A stretch of 64,000 nt of DNA from Sphingomonas montanisoli (lineage in GTDB: Bacteria > Pseudomonadota > Alphaproteobacteria > Sphingomonadales > Sphingomonadaceae). Every line of letters begins with the position of its first letter. The first letter of the stretch is position 1. The stretch spans positions 496,001 through 560,000 of the forward strand of contig NZ_VTOU01000002.1 of the NCBI RefSeq assembly GCF_008274695.1, read 5' to 3'. This document shows positions 44,378 through 53,280 of this stretch, in pieces. Made by a program: the position numbers and the translations under genes. Under the pieces are notes generated by a model. It was not told where the DNA came from. It searched no databases and worked only from the letters and a program-made list of their open reading frames with translations.

Positions 44378-45040
44378 ATGATTCGCATCGCCCTCGCCGC
44401 CGCGCTCGCGCTCGTGTCCACCCCGGTCGTCACGCAGGATGCGCCACCGATCGCACCGGCGCCTGTCGCAACACCCGCGCCACCGCCCGGCCCGCCGCCC
44501 CAGCGCGTGGGCACGGTGCGCGTCACGCTGACGACCAGCGAGGGGCCGATCCTGCTCGAACTCGACAAGGACAAGGCGCCGATCACGGTCGCCAACTTCC
44601 TCAAATATGTCGATACGAAGCGGTATGACGGGAAGACCTTCTACCGCGTCGTCCCCGTGCCGGGCCTCACCGATCAGGGGCTGGTGCAGGGCGGGATGAA
44701 GTTCGATCCGCGCCAGATGTTTCCGCCGATCGCGCACGAACCGACCACGAAGACCGGGATCAGCCACGTCAGCGGCACCATCTCGATGGGCCGCAACGCG
44801 CCGGGCTCGGCAACGTCGGAGTTCTTCATCATCGTCGGCGACATGGATTATATGAACGCCAATCCTTCGGCACCCGGCGACAATCAGGGCTATGCCGCCT
44901 TCGGCCATGTCGTGACCGGGCTCGACAATGTGAAGAAGATCCTCGCATCGCCCGTTTCGCCCACCGAAGGGCCGCCGGGAATGAAGGGCCAGTTCCTCGT
45001 CAAGCCGGTCAAGATCGTCACGGCCCGCCGCGCGGGTTGA
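44378..45040 (+). CDS. Cyclophilin-type peptidyl-prolyl isomerase, exported
   Basis: A 220-residue protein. An N-terminal signal segment and a Pro/Ala-rich linker (about 20-42) precede the cyclophilin domain. Family landmarks are APITVANFLKYVD, FYRVVPV, QGGMKFDP, GTISMGRNAPGSATSEFFI and YAAFGHVV. It should speed proline isomerisation in periplasmic protein folding. ATG after GTTAGGAT. Next gene is 46 bases on. Confidence 0.93.
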   Translation: MIRIALAAALALVSTPVVTQDAPPIAPAPVATPAPPPGPPPQRVGTVRVTLTTSEGPILLELDKDKAPITVANFLKYVDTKRYDGKTFYRVVPVPGLTDQGLVQGGMKFDPRQMFPPIAHEPTTKTGISHVSGTISMGRNAPGSATSEFFIIVGDMDYMNANPSAPGDNQGYAAFGHVVTGLDNVKKILASPVSPTEGPPGMKGQFLVKPVKIVTARRAG

Positions 45041-45086
45041 ACCCCGCCCGCCGCTTGTCCGTTCTTCTGCGCGAAGGAGATCGGCG

Positions 45087-45281
45087 ATGAAGGCGGGCGA
45101 CAAGGTAAGCTGGAGCAGCCACGGCGGCGAAGCGCATGGCAAGATCGTGAAGAAGGTCACGAGCCCGATGACGATCAAGGGTCACAAGGTCGCGGCGTCG
45201 AAGGACAATCCCGAATTTCTCGTCGAAACCGACGAGGGCAAGCGCGCCGCCCACAAGCCGTCCGCGCTCCGGAAGGGCTGA
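45087..45281 (+). CDS. Small TUDOR-like (DUF2945, hypervirulence-associated) protein
   Basis: A 64-residue basic protein: GDKVSWSSHGGEAHGKIVKKV, then DNPEFLVETDEGKRAAHKPSAL. This is the DUF2945 pattern, an SH3/Tudor-like barrel. ATG after AGGAGATCGG. Biological role in bacteria is not established. Confidence 0.85.
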   Translation: MKAGDKVSWSSHGGEAHGKIVKKVTSPMTIKGHKVAASKDNPEFLVETDEGKRAAHKPSALRKG

Positions 45282-45291
45282 GACGCGGGGA

Positions 45292-45561
45292 TTGAGCGGC
45301 GCGGATCCTTGCTGGCTATGCGGCCGCCCGCTCGGCGTCCGCACCGAATGGCATCACCCGCTCCCCAAGAGCCGGGGCGGGCGCGAGACCGTCCCCGTCC
45401 ACCCGATCTGCCACCGCACGATCCACGCCACCTTCTCCAACGCCGAACTCGCGAAGCTTTCGCGGGATGACGTGGTGGCAAATCCGGCGATCGCGAAGTT
45501 CCGGATCTGGATCGCGGGCAAGGATCCCGACTTCAACGCACCGACGCGGCGCGGGCGTTAA
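45292..45561 (+). CDS. HNH-type zinc-finger nuclease-like protein
   Basis: An 89-residue protein with a zinc knuckle CWLCGRPLG, then EWHHPLPKSRGG and PICHRTIHATF: the His-His plus C/H pattern of small HNH proteins. TTG start at 45292 after CGGGG, 10 bases after the TUDOR gene; its stop overlaps the convergent gene. It could be a nuclease or a degenerate relative with only structural zinc; the target is unknown. Confidence 0.78.
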   Translation: MSGADPCWLCGRPLGVRTEWHHPLPKSRGGRETVPVHPICHRTIHATFSNAELAKLSRDDVVANPAIAKFRIWIAGKDPDFNAPTRRGR

Positions 45562-45977
45562 CGCCGCGGCGCGCTCGCCGTCGTCGCGCAGGCGCCGGAG
45601 CGCTTGGCGGTCGCGGAATAATCGAACGGCTCGTTGTTCAGGATGCCCTGGGTCCGGATCTGGAGGGCACCATCCTCCTGCACGCGCAGGTTGGTCTGGC
45701 CATAGCCGCCGGTCTTGCAGCTATAGCTGACCGTCGCGGTCTTGGCTTCGTTGGCGATGATGAAGCGGCTGCACATCGGCCCGTGATGCGCGATCTGGAG
45801 CAGTGCTGCGGGATCGTTCACGCACATCGTCTTGCTGTGGGTGGCGTCGCTGGTGACCTCCCACTGCCCGGGCATGATCGCCGCGAGCGCGGCCAGCTTG
45901 GGCTGATAGGGCTCGGCAATCGCGATCCCGCCGATCCCCGCCAAAATCATCACGCCGATTTTCGCCCGTATCATCAT
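45558..45977 (-). CDS. Exported DUF3617-like protein
   Basis: A 139-residue protein with a signal-like N-terminus (IGVMILAGIGGIAIAE). The mature part has PGQWEVTSDATHSKTMCVNDPAALL and later SCKTGGYGQTNLRVQ, matching the DUF3617 pattern of an early W-E and paired Cys. ATG at 45977 follows GGGGAAGAC; in-frame ATGs further up are less well placed. Periplasmic; role unknown. Convergent with the HNH gene by a 4-base overlap. Confidence 0.75.
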   Translation of the reverse strand: MMIRAKIGVMILAGIGGIAIAEPYQPKLAALAAIMPGQWEVTSDATHSKTMCVNDPAALLQIAHHGPMCSRFIIANEAKTATVSYSCKTGGYGQTNLRVQEDGALQIRTQGILNNEPFDYSATAKRSGACATTASAPRR

Positions 45978-46114
45978 GTCTTCCCCAGTCTTCATCGGCA
46001 TGACCCTGTCCCGGCCGCTCGATCCCGGCCAGAAACTTTCGACCAACCGCCGATTCGAAGGAACAGATTACAATCGAACTATGGTCCCGCTGTGACGTCC
46101 GGCACGGGAATATT

Positions 46115-47014
46115 TCACGCGTCGAGCGATTCGAGCGATATCGAGTAGCGGGTCGAGCAGAATTCGCAGTCGACGTGGATCTCTCCATTCTCGTCCGCCA
46201 TCTCCACGCGCTCGTCGGTGGGGAAGCGGGCGATGACCGACCGGAAATGTTCGGGATCGCACCGGCAACCCTGCGACAGCGCGAGTTCGGGCAGCGTGCG
46301 GACCTCATCCTCGTTGAACAGTCGCCACAGCAAGGCGTCGAAGCCCAGCGTGCGGTCGGTCAGTTCGTCGGGCTTCACCGTTTCGGCCAGCGCGCGGACA
46401 TGATCCCATTCGGGGTGGTCCATGCGCGTGTGGATGCGGTCGCGCCCCTCCTCGCCTTCGGGCAGATGCTGGATCAGCATGCCGCCCGCGACATGGGTGC
46501 CGTCGGCGTCGGTCGCGGCGCTCAGCCGGATGACGCTCGGCAACTGCTCGGACTGCGCGAAATAGCTTTCCGCCGCCTGCGACAGCGACGTCCCTTCGAG
46601 CGGGACGATCCCCTGATAGCGTTCGCCGATTGCAGGCAGATCGAAGGTGATCGCGAGATAGCCTTTCCCGAACAACGCGAACAGCGACGGATCGCGCGGA
46701 ATTTCCGCGACGCGATCGGCATCGTGGCGCACATAGCCGCGCAGCACGCCGGCTTCGTAGTTGACGACCAGCAGGTCGACCGCACCACCTTCGGCCTGCG
46801 CCTGCAGGGTGAGGCGGCCGTCATCCTCCTTGAGCGTCGATCCCAGCAGCGCCGCAAGCGTCAGTGCTTCCGCGAGCAGGGTGGCGACCACCGGCGGATA
46901 AGCATGTTTCGACAGGATCGTGTCGAGCGCCGGCCCAAGCCGCACCATCCGCCCGCGCGCATGGCGATGTGGAATGGTGAAGCCGAGGGCGGAGTCGATC
47001 GAAACGGTGGTCAT
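46115..47014 (-). CDS. hslO: Redox-regulated chaperone Hsp33
   Basis: A 299-residue cytosolic chaperone, activated by oxidation. The N-terminal substrate domain begins with a conserved RMVRLGPALD stretch; the C-terminal zinc switch has CRCDPEHF and CEFCST, giving the four Cys ligands (C-x-C and C-x2-C). It lies just downstream of argF with a family A repeat between, an order I recall as common in alphaproteobacteria. Confidence 0.95.
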   Translation of the reverse strand: MTTVSIDSALGFTIPHRHARGRMVRLGPALDTILSKHAYPPVVATLLAEALTLAALLGSTLKEDDGRLTLQAQAEGGAVDLLVVNYEAGVLRGYVRHDADRVAEIPRDPSLFALFGKGYLAITFDLPAIGERYQGIVPLEGTSLSQAAESYFAQSEQLPSVIRLSAATDADGTHVAGGMLIQHLPEGEEGRDRIHTRMDHPEWDHVRALAETVKPDELTDRTLGFDALLWRLFNEDEVRTLPELALSQGCRCDPEHFRSVIARFPTDERVEMADENGEIHVDCEFCSTRYSISLESLDA

Positions 47015-47061
47015 GGCGCCAAAGTCATGGTGAGGGGTGAGGATTTCAAGAGCGTCTCAAT

Positions 47062-47181
47062 CCTCCCCCGCCAGGGGGAGGTGTGAGCGCAGCGGACGGA
47101 GGGGGAGGGCGGCGACCAATCAGAGGTATCGCGTCCTCCCGCTCCGTCGCCTTCTGCGCCACCTCCCCCTGGCGGGGAAGG
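47062..47181. repeat. Family A palindromic intergenic repeat, copy 5
   Basis: CCTCCCCCGCCAGGGGGAGG at the left, CCCCCTGGCGGGGAAGG at the right. Between hslO and argF (both minus strand), 47 bases upstream of the hslO ATG and 8 bases after the argF stop. Confidence 0.9.
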
Positions 47182-47189
47182 ATGAGTTG

Positions 47190-48119
47190 TCAGAGCTTAC
47201 CCAGACACCACAGCAGCACGGCCTTCTGGGCGTGGAGGCGGTTCTCCGCCTCGTCCCAGATCAGCGACTGCGGGCCGTCGATCACCGCGTCGGTCACTTC
47301 CTCGCCGCGATGCGCGGGCAGGCAGTGGAGGAAGGAAGCATCCTTGGCAGCGTTGGCCATCAGCGCCTCGTCGACCTGGAAGGGCATCATCGCGGCGAGC
47401 TTTTCCGCGCCGTCGGTCTGCCCCATCGAGATCCAGGTGTCGGTGACGATCACGTCGGCGCCCGCTGCTGCATCCGCGGCATCGCGGGTGATGCGAACAT
47501 CGCCGCCGCGCGCCTTGGCTGCGTCGATCACCGCCGGATCGGGATCATAGCCCTCTGGGCATCCGACCGCGACCGGGAAGCCCAGCAGGCTTCCCGCCTC
47601 GACGATCGAGTGGAGGACGTTGTTGCCATCGCCCAGCCATGCCCAGCGCAGTCCATCGACCGTCCCCTTATGCTCGAGGATGGTCAGAAGATCGGCCATG
47701 ATCTGGCACGGATGCGATGCGTCGGTCAGGCCGTTGATGACCGGCACCGTCGCATGCTTCGCCAGATCGATGATCTTCTGATGATCGTCGGTGCGGATCA
47801 TGATTGCGTCGACATAGCGGCTGAGCACACGCGCGGTGTCCGCGACGGTTTCGCCGCGGCCGAGCTGCATGCTGCCCGCGTCCATCACGATCGTCGTGCC
47901 GCCCAACTGGCGCATCGCCATGTCGAATGACACGCGGGTGCGCGTCGAGTTCTTTTCGAAGATCATCGCCAGCGTGAAGCCGGCGAGGGGGGCGTCCTTG
48001 TCGGCGGTGCCCTTCGGAAGACCCGCACGCGCCTGCTTGCGCGCCTTCGCCGCCGCCAGCATCGCCTTCAGCCCGTCGGTGCCCGCATCGGCGAGGTCGG
48101 TGAAGTGCCGGATCGTCAC
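47190..48119 (-). CDS. argF: Ornithine carbamoyltransferase
   Basis: A 309-residue enzyme making citrulline from ornithine and carbamoyl phosphate. Signatures are [12 protein letters not shown] (carbamoyl-phosphate loop), DASHPCQ and the active-site [11 protein letters not shown] start at 48119 overlapping the argD stop (GTGA); the longer frame is inside argD and rejected. Second gene of argD-argF. Confidence 0.96.
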   Translation of the reverse strand: MTIRHFTDLADAGTDGLKAMLAAAKARKQARAGLPKGTADKDAPLAGFTLAMIFEKNSTRTRVSFDMAMRQLGGTTIVMDAGSMQLGRGETVADTARVLSRYVDAIMIRTDDHQKIIDLAKHATVPVINGLTDASHPCQIMADLLTILEHKGTVDGLRWAWLGDGNNVLHSIVEAGSLLGFPVAVGCPEGYDPDPAVIDAAKARGGDVRITRDAADAAAGADVIVTDTWISMGQTDGAEKLAAMMPFQVDEALMANAAKDASFLHCLPAHRGEEVTDAVIDGPQSLIWDEAENRLHAQKAVLLWCLGKL

Positions 48120-49306
48120 GATGCACCGCCAATGGTCCGCGCGCCCGCCGACAGCTTTTCGACGCATTCGGCGATGTGGCTTTCGTCGATCACCAGCGGG
48201 GGCAGGATGCGGACGACATTCTCGCCCGCCGCCACGCTCAGCAGCCCATGATTGTCGCGCAGATGCGCCACCATCGCCCGCGCCTCGACCGCGTCTTTGA
48301 GCTTGATGCCGATCATCAGGCCCATGCCGCGTACGCTGTCGAACACGTCGTCATGGTTCGGGATCATCTGTTCGATCGCCTGGCGGAGCCGATCGCCCAT
48401 CGCGCGGACATTCGCCAGGAACGTGTCGTTCACCGCGACCTCGAACACAGCTTCGGCGGCCGCCATGGCGAGCGGATTGCCGCCATAGGTCGATCCGTGG
48501 GTGCCGATCACCATGCCCTTGGCGGCTTCCTCGGTCGCGAGACACGCGCCGAGCGGGAAGCCGCCGCCGATGCCCTTGGCCACGGCCATGATGTCGGGCG
48601 TGATGCCATATTGCTCATGCGCGAAGAAGGTGCCGGTGCGGCAATAACCGCACTGAACCTCGTCGAGGATCAGCAGCAGACCCTTTTCGTCGCAGATGCG
48701 GCGCAGCCCTTGCAGGAACTCCTGGCTCGACGGGGTCATGCCGCCTTCGCCCTGCACCGGCTCGACCATGAAACCCGCGGTCGCATCGTCGACAGCCGCC
48801 TCGGCGGCAGCAAGATCGTTGAACGCGACCACCTCAAACCCGGGCAGGAGCGGTTCGAATCCGTCGCGCATCTTCGGTTGGTTGGTGGCCGAGATCGTCC
48901 CCAGCGTCCGCCCGTGAAAGGCGTTGGCGAAGGTGATGATCTTGGTCCGCTCAGGGTTGCCGTTGGCATAGTGGTAACGGCGCGCCGTCTTGATCGCGCA
49001 CTCGACCGCCTCGGCGCCCGAATTGGTGAAGAACACCGTGTCGGCGAAGGTCTTGTCGACCAGCTTCTGAGCGAAGGCCTCGCCCTGCGGCGACCCGTAG
49101 AGGTTCGATACATGCATCAGCGTCGCCGCCTGATCTGCGATCGCCTTGACGAGCGCAGGGTGGCCGTGGCCGAGCAGGTTGACCGCGATGCCGCTCGCGA
49201 AATCCAGATAACGTTCGTCGCGCTCGCCGATCAGGTAGCAGCCCTCGCCTCGGACCGGACGCACGCCGCACCGCGGATAAACCGGCATGAGCGGAGTGAT
49301 GGTCAT
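48116..49306 (-). CDS. argD: Acetylornithine aminotransferase
   Basis: A 396-residue PLP enzyme of arginine synthesis (also usable for succinyl-diaminopimelate). [20 protein letters not shown] binds PLP phosphate, [11 protein letters not shown] carries the Asp, and the Schiff-base Lys is in [13 protein letters not shown]. Normal length. First gene of argD-argF with a structured leader upstream. Confidence 0.96.
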   Translation of the reverse strand: MTITPLMPVYPRCGVRPVRGEGCYLIGERDERYLDFASGIAVNLLGHGHPALVKAIADQAATLMHVSNLYGSPQGEAFAQKLVDKTFADTVFFTNSGAEAVECAIKTARRYHYANGNPERTKIITFANAFHGRTLGTISATNQPKMRDGFEPLLPGFEVVAFNDLAAAEAAVDDATAGFMVEPVQGEGGMTPSSQEFLQGLRRICDEKGLLLILDEVQCGYCRTGTFFAHEQYGITPDIMAVAKGIGGGFPLGACLATEEAAKGMVIGTHGSTYGGNPLAMAAAEAVFEVAVNDTFLANVRAMGDRLRQAIEQMIPNHDDVFDSVRGMGLMIGIKLKDAVEARAMVAHLRDNHGLLSVAAGENVVRILPPLVIDESHIAECVEKLSAGARTIGGAS

Positions 49307-49344
49307 GGCAAGAACTCCCTTCCTTCAAGAAATCGACGTGAAAA

Positions 49345-49389
49345 GCTCCGAAAACGCAAAAGGCGGCCATCCAGGCCGCCGATCGGAGC
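49345..49389 (-). promoter_or_regulatory. Nested hairpin in the argD leader, attenuator-like
   Basis: On the minus strand an outer stem GCTCCGA/TCGGAGC (49383-49389 with 49345-49351) encloses an inner stem GGCGGCC-TGGAT-GGCCGCC (49362-49380) followed by TTTTGCGTTTT. The inner hairpin alone resembles a weak intrinsic terminator. It begins 39 bases upstream of the argD ATG. Whether it responds to arginine is unknown. Confidence 0.5.
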
Positions 49390-49512
49390 GCGCATATAGA
49401 GGGGCACGGCGCAACCCGTCAACGATCCGTCGCAAAGCCGGTGCGCGTCCCCTGGAAAATTGGTAAAAAGCCCTCAATTCCGAGAGAATCACTGGTTCAA
49501 ACTGGGTCGCCT

Positions 49513-50520
49513 ATGCGTTTCCTGTGCTTCGCCCTGTTGGCTTCTTCCGCTCTCCCCGCCTTCGCGCAGGGGATCGAGCTGTCGCCGATGTTCGGCACGC
49601 AGTTCCGTTACGAACAGACGATGGGCGACAGGTTGCTCGGCACCAACGACGCCTTCGTGATGCGCGCGCGGCCGGGCGTCATGATCGACGACGGCAGCTG
49701 GTCGCTGGTCGCGCAGAGCGATGCCGCGGTGGTCGTGCGCCGGACGATCGATGCGACGGGCGAGGAAACGAGCGAAACCACCGCGTCGAGCGCAAGCCGC
49801 CCCGACTCGCTCCAGCTCAACCAGTTCGCGCTGCGCTATAATGGTTTGCCGGGCACGACCGTCGCGCTCGGCCGCCAGCAGATCGGCCTCGCCGGCAATT
49901 ATGCGGGCGACCGCGATGGCGAACAGACCTTCGATGCCGCACGGGTGACATGGGCCGCGCTGCCCGGGCTTCACGCCGACCTCGCTTATGCCTGGTCGAG
50001 CCGCAGCCTGTGGGCGCGCGAAGGCGACGCGCTGATCCCCGAAACAGTCGGCGGGCAGAATATCTTTGCCAAGCTCGACTGGCAGAACCGCTTCGGCACG
50101 CTCAGCACCTATGCCTATCAGGTCGATCAGCGCCACGCCGCGCACAGCGACTTCCGCCTGATGAACCAGGTCTATGGCGCGCGCTTCACCGGCACCCGCA
50201 AGCTCGCGACCGGCACGCGGCTCGATTATGCGATCGGCTATAACCGTCAGGACGGCGCGCTGACCAACGGCGCCACCGTCGCGCCGACCTACTGGCTGAT
50301 CGGCAGCACCTACGACTTGGGAGACTTGTCGGCGACGCAGACCAACTACCGCCGCTTCGCCGCCAACGGCATCGCCTTCCGCAATGGCGACGAGATCAAC
50401 CTGTCGACCAATGCGACGATGGGCCGCGTCAATCTGGGCGCGCGCTTCTCGAACTTCCGCCCGATCGACAGCCAGCAGGCCTTGCAGGACATGCGCGTGT
50501 CGCTGGGGCTGATCTTCTAG
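49513..50520 (+). CDS. Outer-membrane beta-barrel protein (alginate-export/porin-like)
   Basis: A 335-residue protein with a signal peptide of about 19 residues ending AFA. The mature part shows alternating amphipathic strands (FRYEQTM, SWSLVAQSDAAVVV, VALGRQQIG, LHADLAYAWSS ...) and ends in Phe (LGLIF), the usual barrel C-terminus. RQQIGLAGNYAGDR resembles alginate-export-type porins. ATG at 49513 gives the signal peptide. Solute unknown. Its stop overlaps the convergent hydrolase. Confidence 0.82.
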   Translation: MRFLCFALLASSALPAFAQGIELSPMFGTQFRYEQTMGDRLLGTNDAFVMRARPGVMIDDGSWSLVAQSDAAVVVRRTIDATGEETSETTASSASRPDSLQLNQFALRYNGLPGTTVALGRQQIGLAGNYAGDRDGEQTFDAARVTWAALPGLHADLAYAWSSRSLWAREGDALIPETVGGQNIFAKLDWQNRFGTLSTYAYQVDQRHAAHSDFRLMNQVYGARFTGTRKLATGTRLDYAIGYNRQDGALTNGATVAPTYWLIGSTYDLGDLSATQTNYRRFAANGIAFRNGDEINLSTNATMGRVNLGARFSNFRPIDSQQALQDMRVSLGLIF

Positions 50521-51347
50521 GCGGGGGTTGGAAGGCGCGCAGCCAGTTCGGCGAACGCCGCATTCACCGCATCGGGATTCTCGATCCACGGAAAATGCCC
50601 GCCGCCCGCGATCGTCCCGAAGGACGCGTTGGGCGTATGCAAGCGGGCGTCATTCCATCCGCCTTGCCAGACGATCCGATCCTCGGCGCCTGCCAGCACC
50701 AAGGTCGGAATCGATTCGGGCCACCACGTCGCACGGTAGACGTGATCGAAATGGGCTTCGGACCAGTCCACGGCGGCGCTGCAATAGGGCATGCGCGACA
50801 GAAGATCGCGGCCCGCCCCGAGGCCGGCAGGCGAGAAATTCCATTCGGCCGAGGCGACCGCGATCGCGGCGATATTCTCGTCACGTCGATCGGACTCGTA
50901 GATGGCGGCGGCTTCGTCGACCGCCGGCAGCGGGTGCCGTTCGGTCATCGCAACGAAGCGCGGGTGCCAGCTTGCGTCGGGCGCGGTGTCGATCAACACG
51001 AGGCCGACGATATGTGTCGCGAGTTCGGGCGTGGCGAGCAGATACATGCCGCCCGTCGAATGGCCCGCGAACACGACGTTGGGCAGCGCCTGCGCGGCTT
51101 CGATCAGCACCTGCGGCCAGACGGTGTAGGGATCGGCCGGTGCGCCGGGGGCGTCTTGGTTCGATCCGTCGCCCGGCAGATCGACGAGCCAGATCGTGCC
51201 GGGGACGTCGATCGCCTCGGCCAGCTCGATCAGGCTTTCGGATCCGATGCCGGGGCCACCGGGCAGGAACAGCCAGTTGAGGTCGCCCGGCCGGGCCGCG
51301 TGCCGACGCAGGCGGACGCCCGAAGGCGTGAAGCGGACGTCGTTCAG
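50517..51347 (-). CDS. Alpha/beta hydrolase, probable CTG start
   Basis: A 276-residue alpha/beta hydrolase: oxyanion region FLPGGPG, nucleophile Ser in GHSTGG, an Asp after VLAGAEDRI and a late GGHFPW His. The frame is open far upstream through the permease gene, but the fold begins at NWLFLPGG. The only start near there is CTG at 51347, which overlaps the permease stop as CTGA and has GGAAGG seven bases upstream; the other option is a GTG about 13 codons up, without a ribosome site. Substrate unknown; co-transcribed with the permease. Confidence 0.8.
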   Translation of the reverse strand: MNDVRFTPSGVRLRRHAARPGDLNWLFLPGGPGIGSESLIELAEAIDVPGTIWLVDLPGDGSNQDAPGAPADPYTVWPQVLIEAAQALPNVVFAGHSTGGMYLLATPELATHIVGLVLIDTAPDASWHPRFVAMTERHPLPAVDEAAAIYESDRRDENIAAIAVASAEWNFSPAGLGAGRDLLSRMPYCSAAVDWSEAHFDHVYRATWWPESIPTLVLAGAEDRIVWQGGWNDARLHTPNASFGTIAGGGHFPWIENPDAVNAAFAELAARLPTPA

Positions 51348-52177
51348 CTCTTCACCTTCCAGCCCTTGGCCAGCAGCACATAGCACAGCCAGCCGAGGAC
51401 CAGGTTCACCGCCAGCAGCACGATCGCGCCGGTCAGGATCGGCGAATCGGCGTCGCCCAGAAAGCCGTAGCGGAAGCCCGAGATGACATAGAAGAACGGG
51501 TTGGCGTGGCTCGCCGCCTGGAATCCGGCGTGGAGCGAATCGACCGAATAGAAGGTGCCCGACAGCAGCGACAGCGGCGCGATCACGAAATTGGTGACGG
51601 CGGCCGCATGATCGAACTTGTCGGCCCAGATCGAGGTGAGCAGGCCCAGCAGGCTCAGCAGCGTCGATCCCATCAGGCCGAACCATATCACCGCCCACAT
51701 ATGCTCGGGCATCACGTTGACGCCCGGCCACGGCAGCATCACCAGCCACACCGCGAAGCCGACGAGAATGGCGCGGCTCACCGATGCGCCGACCAGCGCC
51801 ACCACCACCTCGGCGGTCGACAGCGGCGGCATCAGATAGTCGATGATCGTGCCCTGCATCTTGCCGGCGAGCAGCGAGAAGCTGGCATTGGCAAAGGCGT
51901 TCTGCATCATACCCATCACGATCAGGCCGGGGGCGATGAAGCTGGCGAAGGGATGGCCCATCACTTCGCGCCCGCCGCGGCCCAATGCGACCGTGAAGAT
52001 CACCAGATAAAGCAGCGTCGTGATGGCCGGCGCCCATACCGTTTGCAGCTGCACCTTGAAGAAGCGGCGCACCTCCTTCACATATAGGGCACGCAATCCC
52101 CCCCAGTTCACCATCGGGAGAACCGGCACGCCGGGTGGGGAGAAGCTGGTGTTTTGGGGCTGGTCGGTCATGGGCAT
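51344..52177 (-). CDS. ABC-2 type transporter permease
   Basis: A 277-residue membrane protein with six helices and the ABC-2 signature region around PLSLLSGTFYSVDSL and NPFFYVISGFRYGFLG. It resembles YadH-type permeases that work with a YadG-type ATPase. No ATP-binding partner is in the neighbourhood, so the ATPase must be encoded elsewhere. Substrate unknown. The hydrolase downstream is coupled by a CTGA overlap. Confidence 0.88.
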   Translation of the reverse strand: MPMTDQPQNTSFSPPGVPVLPMVNWGGLRALYVKEVRRFFKVQLQTVWAPAITTLLYLVIFTVALGRGGREVMGHPFASFIAPGLIVMGMMQNAFANASFSLLAGKMQGTIIDYLMPPLSTAEVVVALVGASVSRAILVGFAVWLVMLPWPGVNVMPEHMWAVIWFGLMGSTLLSLLGLLTSIWADKFDHAAAVTNFVIAPLSLLSGTFYSVDSLHAGFQAASHANPFFYVISGFRYGFLGDADSPILTGAIVLLAVNLVLGWLCYVLLAKGWKVKS

Positions 52178-52241
52178 ATCGCCTATCGGCTCACCGGCCT
52201 GCCCGCAAGCGCGGGCGGCTCACAAGGATCAAGTCTTACTC

Positions 52242-52913
52242 ATGGCCTGGACGGACGAACGGATCGATCAGCTGAAGCGGCTCTGGGGTCAGGGCATGAC
52301 CGCCAGCCAGATCGCTGAAGAACTGGGTGGCGTCAGCCGCAACGCCGTGATCGGCAAGGCGCATCGCCTTGGCCTGGAGGCGCGCCCGTCTCCGGTGAAG
52401 GGCGGCGATGCCAGTGCCGCCGCAGCTGCTCCGGCCGCTGCCGCGCCTGCGGCGCCACCGCCTGAAAAACCGGTCGAAAAGCCCGCGCCCGTCGTGGCCG
52501 CGCCGAAGCCCGTCGCACCGGCGGCTCCGGCCCCTGCGCCTGTCGCAGCCACTCCTGCGCCGACTGCGGCTCCGCAGCCGATGGTCCGCTCGATCGGCCC
52601 CGGCGGTTTCCAGCGTCAGGCGCCTGGCGAACAGTCTGCGCCGATCACGCCCGCGCCGCCGCGCCGCCTCGTCCCCGCCAAGCCTTCGGCCGACATGGCG
52701 GACAAGACCGGCCTGCTCGATCTGAACGACCGCATCTGCAAGTGGCCGCTCGGCCATCCGGGCGAGCCCGATTTCCACTTCTGCGGTCAGCCGATCAATC
52801 CGGGCTTCCCATACTGCCTGTCGCACTGCTCGGTCGCCTATCAGGCGCAGCTGCCGCGTCGTGATCGCCGTCCGCCGCCGCCGTTGCCCTTCGGCGGGCC
52901 GCGCGTTCGCTGA
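52242..52913 (+). CDS. gcrA: Cell-cycle transcription regulator GcrA
   Basis: A 223-residue alphaproteobacterial regulator that works with sigma-70 at promoters methylated at GANTC by CcrM. The N-terminal DNA-binding part (WTDERIDQLKRLWGQG, then SRNAVIGKAHRLGL, residues 3-46) and the C-terminal Cys/His-rich sigma-binding part (CKWPLGHPGEPDFHFCG ... FPYCLSHC, about 164-203) are intact. The linker (about 50-130) is Pro/Ala-rich and low complexity. ATG at 52242. Confidence 0.95.
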   Translation: MAWTDERIDQLKRLWGQGMTASQIAEELGGVSRNAVIGKAHRLGLEARPSPVKGGDASAAAAAPAAAAPAAPPPEKPVEKPAPVVAAPKPVAPAAPAPAPVAATPAPTAAPQPMVRSIGPGGFQRQAPGEQSAPITPAPPRRLVPAKPSADMADKTGLLDLNDRICKWPLGHPGEPDFHFCGQPINPGFPYCLSHCSVAYQAQLPRRDRRPPPPLPFGGPRVR

Positions 52914-52914
52914 T

Positions 52915-53280
52915 ATGACTAAAAGGGCGATCCTGCTGACGGCGGCGATCGCCCTGTCGGCCTGCGCAGCGGCCCCCAAGGCGGCCGACGCCGGCAAATA
53001 TAAAGACAAGGGCCCGTTCGGCGAACGTGGGCAGGCGCTGGCTCCGCCTGCCGATACGCCTGCAGACCCCGCCGAGGGCGCCACCTGCAACCTCGCCGCC
53101 GCCCGCGCCTTCATCGGCAAGCCTGGCGACAAGGTAGCCGACGAAGCCCGCGCCGCCGCTGGCGCCCGCTCGGTTCGAGTCATCAAGCCCGGCACGATGG
53201 TGACGATGGACTTCCGTCAGGACCGGTTGAACCTCAAGCTCGACGACAAGGGCGTAGTGCAGGACCTCAACTGCGGGTGA
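52915..53280 (+). CDS. I78-family peptidase inhibitor-like lipoprotein
   Basis: A 121-residue lipoprotein: signal peptide with lipobox L-S-A-C17. The mature C-terminal half (CNLAAARAFIGKPGD ... VTMDFRQDRLNLKLDD ... DLNCG) matches the I78 serine-protease inhibitor family, including the paired Cys. It would sit on a membrane facing the periplasm. One base after the gcrA stop. Its stop overlaps the next lipoprotein gene (GTGA). Confidence 0.88.
   Translation: MTKRAILLTAAIALSACAAAPKAADAGKYKDKGPFGERGQALAPPADTPADPAEGATCNLAAARAFIGKPGDKVADEARAAAGARSVRVIKPGTMVTMDFRQDRLNLKLDDKGVVQDLNCG

Noticed and set aside
51348-52037. Upstream extension of the hydrolase frame through the permease gene
   Set aside because: Overlaps a real gene on the same strand for 690 bases and its translation is not related to hydrolases.
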